Assembly (NCBI GenBank): GCA_012735455.1
Contig: JAAYHG010000112.1
Span: 1-7,994 of the forward strand
Origin: Bacillota bacterium
Lineage (GTDB): Bacteria > Bacillota > DTU030 > DUMP01
Length of the DNA stretch: 7,994 nt
Direction: 5' to 3'
In this document: piece by piece, positions 1 through 6,036 of the stretch
Layout: the number at the start of each line of letters is the position of its first letter
Numbering within the stretch: position 1 is the stretch's first letter
Program-made: the position numbers and the translations under genes
The notes under the pieces: generated by a model
Seen by the model: the letters and a program-made list of their open reading frames with translations, nothing else
What the model was told of the DNA's origin: nothing
Databases searched by the model: none

Positions 1-1404
1 ATTCAGCGTCCTGGGCAGGAAGTTTTGGAACGTACTTCTGTGCGGGTTACCGACGACTTTATCGAAGCACGCTTGAGTGTAGGGTTACCTGCCTCTGGAC
101 GGCGGGTGCTGGCGCGCCAGGCCCAAGCCATTCTTACGGAGGAGATACCTAAGATTGTTCAACGGACACTTATGTATCGTAGCTTGGATAAGGAATCCTT
201 GGAGCTTCATATCAACACCCTAGAAGATCAAGTTGCCCTGCGCAAAGCTCTGGAAACCCTTGATCTTGTGGCCTTTGTGGCTGATGGCGCGATTCTCCCA
301 AGAGAGAGCGGGGCCAGTGATCGCCCGCTAACAGACGGCCGAGTGGTGGAGTTTAAGTCACCAGCCGAGCTGAGTGTTGCCATTGACCTTCCACATCGGG
401 GACGCGTGACCGGAATGGCCATACCCCGTGGTGTAACCCTCATTGTCGGAGGTGGCCACCATGGCAAGTCGACGCTGCTCAAGGCCATCGAGCGTGGCGT
501 TTATAATCATATTCCGGGTGACGGGCGCGAGTTTGTGGTGACAGTATCCGACGCGGTGAAGATTCGGGCTGAGGATGGCCGCAGCGTGAGTGGGGTTGAC
601 ATAAGCCCCTTTATCAACAATTTGCCCTATGGTGTCGACACCAGAAATTTTTCCACAGGCAATGCCAGCGGCAGCATCTCGCAGGCAGCGAATATCATCG
701 AGGCTATGGAGGTGGGGACGCGGCTTCTGCTCCTGGATGAGGACACCAGCGCTACGAATTTTATGATTCGGGATGCCCGCATGCAACAGTTGATACCTAA
801 GGCAGGTGAGCCCATCACACCTTTTATCGACCGTGTACGTGAACTATATGAGAATTGCGGCATCTCGTCCATTCTGGTAATTGGAGGCGCGGGCGATTAT
901 CTTGATGTGGCCGATCGGGTGATAGCCATGGAGAATTATCTGCCCCGGGATGTTACGATCCAGGCTCGAGAAATAACATTAGCCAATCCCAGCAACCGCA
1001 GGCAGGAGGAGAGTAAGCCTCTTCAGTTGGTTAGGGAGCGTATTCCACTGCCGGAAAGCTTTGTCATAGGAACCCGTGAGAAAATAAAGGCCAGGGGACG
1101 GGATACTGTGCTCTTCGGTCGAGAGGAACTGGACCTGTCTGCCGTAGCACAACTGGTGGATCCGGCCCAAGCCAACGCTATCGCGGCCATGATTCGCTAC
1201 GCTAGCAAAACCTATGTTGATGGGATTAGGACACTAGGTGAAGTATTAACTGCCCTTTTCGCTATTTGTGCCCGTGATGGCATTGAGCGCCTTTCCCCTT
1301 TTTACGGACAACACCCGGGCGAGCTGGCCCTACCGCGCCCGCACGAGTTAGCGGAGGCCATCAATCGCCTCCGGCGCCTGAAGGTAGAACAAAAGATACA
1401 GTGA
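1..1404 (+). CDS. ABC-class P-loop ATPase, function unknown (5' end outside window)
   Basis: The reading frame is open from base 1 and has no stop before the TGA at 1402-1404. The residues before the TTG at 25 (IQRPGQEVLERTSV) continue the conserved family sequence, so the gene begins left of the window and TTG 25 is not the start. About 467 residues are visible; recalled family members are about 560-570 residues, so roughly 100 N-terminal residues are missing. Numbering from base 25, the Walker A loop GGGHHGKST is at residues 142-150 (bases 448-474). An ABC-signature-like segment, NASGSISQAAN, is at 661-693, and the Walker B strand RLLLLDED is at 721-744, followed by SATNFMIRD. Further on are a conserved ITPFIDRV segment and an ILVIGGAGDY strand. 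This pattern fits the 'predicted ATPase of the ABC class' family (COG3044/PF09818 type), which has no membrane segments and no established role. No transporter partner is visible. Family assignment is firm; function is not known. Confidence 0.88.
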   Translation: MQRPGQEVLERTSVRVTDDFIEARLSVGLPASGRRVLARQAQAILTEEIPKIVQRTLMYRSLDKESLELHINTLEDQVALRKALETLDLVAFVADGAILPRESGASDRPLTDGRVVEFKSPAELSVAIDLPHRGRVTGMAIPRGVTLIVGGGHHGKSTLLKAIERGVYNHIPGDGREFVVTVSDAVKIRAEDGRSVSGVDISPFINNLPYGVDTRNFSTGNASGSISQAANIIEAMEVGTRLLLLDEDTSATNFMIRDARMQQLIPKAGEPITPFIDRVRELYENCGISSILVIGGAGDYLDVADRVIAMENYLPRDVTIQAREITLANPSNRRQEESKPLQLVRERIPLPESFVIGTREKIKARGRDTVLFGREELDLSAVAQLVDPAQANAIAAMIRYASKTYVDGIRTLGEVLTALFAICARDGIERLSPFYGQHPGELALPRPHELAEAINRLRRLKVEQKIQ

Positions 1405-1417
1405 GTTCTTGAGGTGC

Positions 1418-1942
1418 TTAGTAAACAACAATGCCAACACCGGCGGCGATGACAAGGACCCAAATAGGGTCCAGATGAGCCCAGCGGATAGCCGCGAAGG
1501 CCCCTAGGGCGATAATGGCGCTGGAGAGACTGGTGAGAGATGAGGGGATGATTACCCAAGTGGCAGCCACAATAAGTGCCACCACCGTGGGCCGGATACC
1601 AGCAAACATGGCTTTGACTGCAGCCAAGGAACGGTAGCGGAGGAAGACCCAGGTGAGTGTCAAGACAATAGCTACTGAAGGCAGCACCAAACCGATAGTG
1701 GCAACTATCGATCCGACCACTCCTGCCATCTTGTAGCCGACAAAGGTGGCTGAATTGATGGCGATGGGGCCTGGAGTAACCTGGGAGATGGCTGCCACAT
1801 CAAGAAACTGCGACATGGAAAGCCAGTGCTTTATAAGGACTATTTCCTTTTGGATTAAGGCGAGGATGGGATAACCACCGCCGAAGCTAAAGAGTCCGAT
1901 CTTGAAAAAGGTGAGAAAGAGGTCTAGTAGCATTAGGTCCAC
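1418..1942 (-). CDS. chrA: ChrA-family transporter, single CHR domain (second gene of pair)
   Basis: This 174-residue integral membrane protein has one CHR domain. It opens with FFKIGLFSFGGGYPILALI, with the FGGGY motif at residues 20-24. The second family signature, TPGPIAIN, is at 56-63 and is followed by SATFVGYKMAG. The rest is mostly long hydrophobic segments ending in VLVIAAGVGIVVY, right at the C terminus. ATG at 1940-1942 is preceded by AAGGAG on the minus strand, about 8 bases upstream, which supports this start. It lies 50 bases downstream of a second CHR-domain gene on the same strand, so the two are probably cotranscribed. In the family, such half-size proteins work in pairs with opposite membrane orientation (e.g. 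the B. subtilis ywrA/ywrB type) and export chromate or act as anion transporters. Chromate as the physiological substrate here is inference only. Confidence 0.88.
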   Translation of the reverse strand: MDLMLLDLFLTFFKIGLFSFGGGYPILALIQKEIVLIKHWLSMSQFLDVAAISQVTPGPIAINSATFVGYKMAGVVGSIVATIGLVLPSVAIVLTLTWVFLRYRSLAAVKAMFAGIRPTVVALIVAATWVIIPSSLTSLSSAIIALGAFAAIRWAHLDPIWVLVIAAGVGIVVY

Positions 1943-1992
1943 TCCTTATTCCGTCGCTATAAACGTAGTTTGTCGGGAATGCTGCTCCTCTC

Positions 1993-2565
1993 TTACTCAG
2001 CTGCGAACCGGCTCTTAATGAGGCCAACCGCAGCGGCGATGGTGAGGACAAGAACAGGGTGTACATTAAAGCCGATTAGGGCCACAGTGGCCAGTAGGGC
2101 CAAGAGCGCGGCAAAACGATTCTTGATGGCGCTTTTGCCGATATCGTAGACAGCGCTGGCCATGAGGGCAACGATAGCCGGGCGCATACCTGTCATGGCT
2201 GCACGTACGTATGGGTTGTTCTCGATGCCTAGAAAGACTGAGGCCACCATTAGGATGATCAAGAACGAGGGCAGCGAGGCACCAAGTACTGCAAAAAAAG
2301 CACCAGTGTAGCCACCAAGTTTGTAGCCTGTCAAGGTAGCAATGTTAACGGCAATTGGACCAGGCGAACTCTGGGCTATAGCTATGGCATCGACAAACTC
2401 ATCTTCCCCGATCCAACCTGAGTGTTCAACGATGGATCGTTTGATCAGAGGAAGCATTACATAACCGCCGCCGAAGGTGAAGGCGCCAATGGCAAGGAAG
2501 GTTTTAAAAAGCCGAAAGGGTGTAGGCGCTACTTTCGGGCGGGTAGAGCTTCTTGCAGCTTGCAT
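1993..2565 (-). CDS. chrA: ChrA-family transporter, single CHR domain (first gene of pair)
   Basis: This 190-residue membrane protein is the promoter-proximal member of the CHR pair. A short basic, polar N-terminal tail (residues 1-16, ARSSTRPK) precedes FKTFLAIGAFTFGGGYVMLPL, with FGGGY at 31-35. The PGPIAVN signature is at 68-74, followed by IATLTGYKLGG. Several hydrophobic helices follow, and the protein ends in a soluble KSRFAAE tail. ATG at 2563-2565 has AAAGGAG about 7 bases upstream on the minus strand. It is divergent from the SAM-riboswitch operon, and the downstream partner is its paralogue. The charged tails at both ends, absent from the partner, fit the idea that the two halves insert in opposite orientations; this is inference. 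I found no convincing minus-strand promoter in the 371-base leader region. Confidence 0.88.
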   Translation of the reverse strand: MQAARSSTRPKVAPTPFRLFKTFLAIGAFTFGGGYVMLPLIKRSIVEHSGWIGEDEFVDAIAIAQSSPGPIAVNIATLTGYKLGGYTGAFFAVLGASLPSFLIILMVASVFLGIENNPYVRAAMTGMRPAIVALMASAVYDIGKSAIKNRFAALLALLATVALIGFNVHPVLVLTIAAAVGLIKSRFAAE

Positions 2566-2591
2566 GGGGACACTCCTTTGAGTTTAGTTGT

Positions 2592-2605
2592 TTCCGAGAG
2601 CGGAA
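2592..2605 (-). promoter_or_regulatory. Small inverted repeat in the leader of the chrA pair
   Basis: TTCCG, four bases, then CGGAA form a perfect 5-base inverted repeat about 27 bases upstream of the first chrA start. It could be an operator for a dimeric regulator or a small hairpin in the leader RNA. No regulator gene is visible in the window, and the repeat is short enough to occur by chance. Confidence 0.25.
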
Positions 2606-2682
2606 CTCTATGGTCTTTACCTTCAGCATACAGGATAACACACCAGGTTTTCTTATTCTACCTCTTATTCTGCTTTTCCCCC

Positions 2683-2711
2683 TTGACATTGGGGCACCCT
2701 TAGAATAGAGT
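2683..2711 (+). promoter_or_regulatory. Sigma-A-like promoter of the met operon
   Basis: A perfect -35 box, TTGACA, lies at 2683-2688. With a 17-base spacer the -10 box is TAGAGT at 2706-2711, which matches TATAAT at four of six positions. TAGAAT (2701-2706) and TATAGT (2711-2716) are nearby but give spacers of 12 and 22 bases. The predicted start, near 2718, falls just before the first helix of the riboswitch at 2731, as expected for an S-box leader. Confidence 0.65.
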
Positions 2712-2730
2712 ATAGTTACAACCTAATAAG

Positions 2731-2837
2731 CTCTTATCAAGAGAGGCGGAGGGACTGGCCCTATGAAGCCCGGCAACCCATCGGCCTATGCCGATACGGT
2801 GCCAATTCCAGCAGGAGATAGTCCTGAAAGATAAGAG
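2731..2837 (+). promoter_or_regulatory. SAM-I (S-box) riboswitch aptamer
   Basis: The sequence follows the S-box consensus closely. P1 is a perfect 8-base helix, CTCTTATC (2731-2738) with GATAAGAG (2830-2837). The conserved core AAGAGAGGCGGAGGGACTGG then CCCGGCAACC (2770-2779) forms the P2 arm with its kink-turn. P3 is ATCGGC (2780-2785) with GCCGAT (2790-2795) closed by a 4-base loop. It is followed by the conserved GGTGCCAATTCC junction. P4 is CAGGA (2812-2816) with TCCTG (2822-2826). The family binds S-adenosylmethionine and switches the downstream genes off. It sits directly ahead of the reactivation-domain/metH/metF operon, which is a classic target. Confidence 0.96.
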
Positions 2838-2858
2838 GAGCGCTCTACAAGACCTCTT
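2833..2858 (+). promoter_or_regulatory. Antiterminator helix of the SAM riboswitch
   Basis: AAGAGG at 2833-2838 is mostly the 3' strand of P1. It can pair perfectly with CCTCTT at 2853-2858, the 5' arm of the terminator. The two states are therefore mutually exclusive: SAM-bound P1 frees the terminator arm, while free RNA can form this helix and let transcription continue. The pairing is read directly from the sequence; the switching logic is established for S-box leaders. Confidence 0.75.
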
Positions 2859-2878
2859 CCTTTTAGGAAGAGGTTTTT
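2852..2878 (+). terminator. Rho-independent terminator of the SAM riboswitch expression platform
   Basis: ACCTCTTCCT (2852-2861) pairs with AGGAAGAGGT (2865-2874) across a 3-base loop, giving a perfect 10-base stem that runs into a T tract ending at 2878. It lies 15 bases after the P1 helix and 58 bases before the first coding start, the expected place for a transcription-attenuating S-box platform. Confidence 0.92.
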
Positions 2879-2936
2879 GCCTATGAGGATGCTGAAAGGG
2901 TCAGTCTAATTCTCATAAGGAAGTCAGGAGGCCAAG

Positions 2937-3608
2937 ATGAAAGTACAAATAGAAGTTCGCGAGGTCGCTCGTTACCTGGGCTTGCGGCGCGGGCACACGT
3001 TAAGTGCTGAGTGGAGAGAGCAGCTGGAGAAAATCATAAAGGAAGCCGAAGGCTTGGTAGAGCCAGGGGTTGCGTGGCGAACCTACCGGGTGGCAAAGCG
3101 CTTACCCAGAGAAATACGGCTTGTGGGTACTGATCTTAGGATAACAGGCCCGCACACGGTGGCACGCCAGGGAGAGGCCGCGTACATTACAGCTCTGTCA
3201 ATAACCTGCGGCCCCGCTTTGGAGGAGGCAGCGGCTCAGGCCTTCGCTATCGGGGAGTACGTGCGAGGGGCTATCCTAGATGCGGCTGGTTCTGCTGCTG
3301 CCGAATCCCTGGCGGATGAGGTGAACGCCTTGGTCAGATCAGAGGCTTGTGCCCAGGGGTATTCTCTTAGAGCCAGGGTGAGCCCTGGCTACGGGGACTG
3401 GAGTTTAGATATTCAGCCGCAACTTCTACAGGCCGCAGGCGGTGACAAGCTCGGAATTACCTTAAACGAAGCGCTGCTTCTCGTGCCGCGCAAGTCCATA
3501 ACAGCCGTTATTGCTTGGACGCAAGAAACAGGGGTCACAGAGGAAACAAGTCGAGCGGATAGCTGCCGTAATTGTCCTCAGACCGATTGCCGCTACCGAA
3601 AGGAGTAA
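2937..3608 (+). CDS. Stand-alone MetH reactivation-domain protein
   Basis: This 223-residue soluble protein resembles the SAM-binding activation domain of cobalamin-dependent methionine synthase, encoded here as a separate gene. Family-typical segments are RVSPGYGDWSLDIQ starting at R147 (P150, Y152 and W155 visible) and ITLNEALLLVPRKSITAVI around residues 173-192, with K186-S187. The Arg/Pro/Tyr segment corresponds to the SAM-contacting region in the family. Its presumed job is SAM-dependent remethylation of MetH cobalamin that has oxidised to cob(II)alamin. The adjacent MetH has no such domain, which fits a two-protein enzyme like the one in Thermotoga maritima. The C terminus carries C210-x2-C213-x4-C218 in CRNCPQTDCRYRKE, which I do not recall from the E. 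coli domain. ATG is preceded by AGGAGG (2926-2931), 5 bases away. The stop codon abuts the metH ribosome binding site, so translation is probably coupled. Confidence 0.87.
   Translation: MKVQIEVREVARYLGLRRGHTLSAEWREQLEKIIKEAEGLVEPGVAWRTYRVAKRLPREIRLVGTDLRITGPHTVARQGEAAYITALSITCGPALEEAAAQAFAIGEYVRGAILDAAGSAAAESLADEVNALVRSEACAQGYSLRARVSPGYGDWSLDIQPQLLQAAGGDKLGITLNEALLLVPRKSITAVIAWTQETGVTEETSRADSCRNCPQTDCRYRKE
3599..3605 (+). promoter_or_regulatory. Ribosome binding site deciding the metH start
   Basis: AAAGGAG lies in the last codons of the upstream gene, directly before its TAA, and 7 bases before ATG 3613. It selects 3613 over in-frame upstream starts, which would overlap the previous gene by about 100 bases and have no matching site. 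Confidence 0.8.
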
Positions 3609-3612
3609 TAAC

Positions 3613-6036
3613 ATGGATCTACGCGACCTCTTGGCTGGTTGCCGAGCGGTAGTACTGGATGGTGCCATGGGTACCATGCTGCAGGCACAGGGATTGAAGC
3701 CGGGCGAGTGTCCTGAGAGCTGGAACAGCAGTTATCCTGAGCGGGTCAAAGCAGTGCACCAGGCCTATCTTGCTGCCGGAGCTGGCATTATTGAAACCAA
3801 TACCTTCGGCGCGAACCGTGTCAAGCTAGGCGCCTACGATCTGGCGGAAAAGGTACAGGAGTTCAATGCCGCCGCTGTGCGCATCGCAAAGGAAGCTGCC
3901 TGTGGCAAAGCTTTGGTGGCAGCTTCTGTAGGGCCGACGGGACGGCTGTGGGAGCCTTGGGGCGATCTTGGCATGGATGAGGCCTTGAGTATTTTTCGTG
4001 AGCAGGTCACAGCTTGTGCTGAAGCTGGAGCAGATCTGTTCTTGATTGAAACCATGGCAGAAGTGGCCGAAGCGAGAGCTGCGTTGATTGCCGCTCGAGA
4101 AACAGGGCTTCCTGTTGTGGTGACCCTTACCTTTACTGAAAGCGGCCGCACCCTAACCGGCACAGATCCGGCTACAGCTGCATTGACCCTGGCGAACCTG
4201 GGCGCCAGCGCTGTGGGTGCGAACTGTTCGGGCGGCCCGGCCGAACTCTGGCCGGCTCTGGCCGAGATGGCGCGGGTGGTTGCGTTGCCGCTGGTGGTAC
4301 AGCCCAATGGTGGGTTGCCGCATCTTCAGGGTGGTCACAGCGTCTTTCCGGTGGGGCCGGAGGAGTTTGCTTCTTGGGGTGAGTGCTTTCTAGAGATTGG
4401 GGTTCAGGTTTTGGGCGGTTGCTGTGGTACTACACCAGAGCACATAGCAGCTCTCCTGGATAGAGTAGCGGGTCGATTTGTAAAAGAGCGTAAACCTGTC
4501 TCCGGGCTGGCTTTAACATCCCGCAGCCGGGCGGTTTTCACAGGAACTGCCCATCTACCTCTGCTTATCGGAGAGGGCATAAATCCCACGGGGAAAAAGC
4601 GGCTAGCGGCGGCTCTTAAAGCGCGCGCCTGGGAAGAGGTGGTGGCGTTGGGCTACTCTCAAGAGAAGGCCGGAGCAGGAGCTTTGGATGTAAATGTGGG
4701 TCTTCCTGGTGAGCCAGAGGAAGAGCTTCTGTGTGGCGCAGTCAAAGCGTTGGCCGCCAGACTCACCAGCCCACTGGTTCTCGACAGTGCCAACCCTGCC
4801 GCCTTAGCGGCAGCACTACCGGAGTACCCAGGGCGAGCCCTGGTGAACTCTGTGAATGGCAGCCCAGAAAGCCTGGAGCAGGTGCTACCCCTTGCCAAGC
4901 ATTATGGCGCCGCTGTGGTGGCTTTGACCTTAGACGAGAAGGGGATACCTAGAACGGCTGAAGATCGTTTTCGGGTAGCCAGGCGCATCATGGAGGCAGC
5001 GAAAAAAGCCGGGCTCAGCAGCCAAGACATCCTAGTGGATTGCCTCGCCTTGACGGCAGGTGCGGCCGAGGCTAGCCCCATGGAAACCCTCCGGGCGATA
5101 AGGTTGGTCAAAGAACTGGGGTTAGGCACAATCCTTGGCATTAGCAATGTCTCCCATGGTTTGCCTGAGCGTGAGACTCTGAACGGAACCTTCCTGGCCA
5201 TGGCGTTGGCTGCGGGGCTAGATGCGGTGATTGCAAACCCGGAAAGCTCCCAGGTGCAGAAAGTACTCATGGCTGGTGCTGTGCTTACCGGGCGTGATCC
5301 AGGAGCCCAGAGGTACTTGGAAGGGTACGCCGCGGCCGTGACGCCTGCGGGAGATGGGGCGATAGCGAAAAAAGAGAATCCCGATTTGGGGTTAGCCCTG
5401 TTGGTAGGGAATAAGGAGGCCCTAACCCAGGGTGTACGGGCGGCGCTGGCAAGGGGAGAGGACCCGCTGGAGCTTCTTCATGCCGAGCTTCTGCCGGCAC
5501 TGAACCAGGTAGGGGAGAAGTATGCTCGGGGAGAGCACTTCCTGCCCCAGCTACTTCTTAGTGCCGAGGCCATGGAAGCGGCCTTTGGCCTATTGGAACA
5601 AGCACTGGGCTCTTTTGTGTCAGGCCAAGCAGGGCGGGTGGTGCTAGCCACAGTGGCCGGGGATATCCATGACATAGGCAAGAACATCGTTGCTGCCCTG
5701 CTACGGGCCAACAGTTTTCAGGTGTTAGACCTGGGACGGGATGTGTCACCAGAGAAGATAGTGGCTGCAGCCCAGGCGGGGGCTGACGTGGTGGGACTTA
5801 GTGCCCTGATGACTACCACACTGCCCAGTTTAGAGCGGACGGTGCATGCCCTTAAGGCGGCCGTGCCCCATGTGCCTGTCATGGTTGGGGGAGCAGTGGT
5901 AACCGCTGAGTATTCCGCCGGTATCGGGGCCGACGGCTACGCAGCCGATGGAGTTGGCGCGGTAGCCCTAGCGCGCAGGCTTTGCACAGCCAAATCTGAC
6001 AGTGAGAGGAGAAAGAAACAAGATGGCCTCCTTTAA
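3613..6036 (+). CDS. metH: Cobalamin-dependent methionine synthase, short form lacking the activation domain
   Basis: This 807-residue cytoplasmic enzyme moves the methyl group of 5-methyltetrahydrofolate through cobalamin to homocysteine. The homocysteine module is residues 1 to about 290: VLDGAMGTML near the N terminus, then zinc ligands C205 (GANCSGG) and C270-C271 (GGCCGTTPEH), with the 65-residue spacing known from T. maritima MetH. The pterin module covers about 315-560, with GEGINPTGKK (320-329), D359-x-N361 in LDVNVG, DEKGIP and GISNVSHGLPER. The cap helices follow at about 590-680 (FLPQLLLSAEAM). The cobalamin module is about 681-807, with D684-x-H686-x2-G689 in GDIHDIGKN, where H686 is the axial ligand, and VGLSAL and VGGAVV after it. 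The roughly 300-residue C-terminal activation domain of the E. coli enzyme is absent; the upstream gene supplies it. Residue 322 is Gly where the motif usually reads GERIN. The end overlaps metF by 14 bases. Expression should be SAM-repressed through the riboswitch. Confidence 0.97.
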   Translation: MDLRDLLAGCRAVVLDGAMGTMLQAQGLKPGECPESWNSSYPERVKAVHQAYLAAGAGIIETNTFGANRVKLGAYDLAEKVQEFNAAAVRIAKEAACGKALVAASVGPTGRLWEPWGDLGMDEALSIFREQVTACAEAGADLFLIETMAEVAEARAALIAARETGLPVVVTLTFTESGRTLTGTDPATAALTLANLGASAVGANCSGGPAELWPALAEMARVVALPLVVQPNGGLPHLQGGHSVFPVGPEEFASWGECFLEIGVQVLGGCCGTTPEHIAALLDRVAGRFVKERKPVSGLALTSRSRAVFTGTAHLPLLIGEGINPTGKKRLAAALKARAWEEVVALGYSQEKAGAGALDVNVGLPGEPEEELLCGAVKALAARLTSPLVLDSANPAALAAALPEYPGRALVNSVNGSPESLEQVLPLAKHYGAAVVALTLDEKGIPRTAEDRFRVARRIMEAAKKAGLSSQDILVDCLALTAGAAEASPMETLRAIRLVKELGLGTILGISNVSHGLPERETLNGTFLAMALAAGLDAVIANPESSQVQKVLMAGAVLTGRDPGAQRYLEGYAAAVTPAGDGAIAKKENPDLGLALLVGNKEALTQGVRAALARGEDPLELLHAELLPALNQVGEKYARGEHFLPQLLLSAEAMEAAFGLLEQALGSFVSGQAGRVVLATVAGDIHDIGKNIVAALLRANSFQVLDLGRDVSPEKIVAAAQAGADVVGLSALMTTTLPSLERTVHALKAAVPHVPVMVGGAVVTAEYSAGIGADGYAADGVGAVALARRLCTAKSDSERRKKQDGLL

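Noticed and set aside
2422..2703. Plus-strand 93-codon frame across the chrA start and leader
   Set aside because: It overlaps the conserved 5' end of chrA in antisense and its own end runs through the met promoter. It has no ribosome binding site and no recognisable protein features.
2701..2720. TAGAAT or TATAGT as the -10 box of the met promoter
   Set aside because: They look more like the consensus than TAGAGT but give spacers of 12 and 22 bases from TTGACA, outside the usual 16-18.
3511..3612. N-terminal extension of metH starting at 3511
   Set aside because: It overlaps the upstream gene by about 100 bases, its 34 residues do not resemble MetH, and the AAAGGAG at 3599-3605 points to ATG 3613, where homology begins (MDLRDLLAGC).
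3834..5711. Several minus-strand open frames of 61-157 codons inside metH
   Set aside because: Their translations are low-complexity, rich in Ser/Arg/Ala/Pro, lack family motifs and ribosome binding sites, and lie antisense to a conserved GC-rich gene, so they are shadows.
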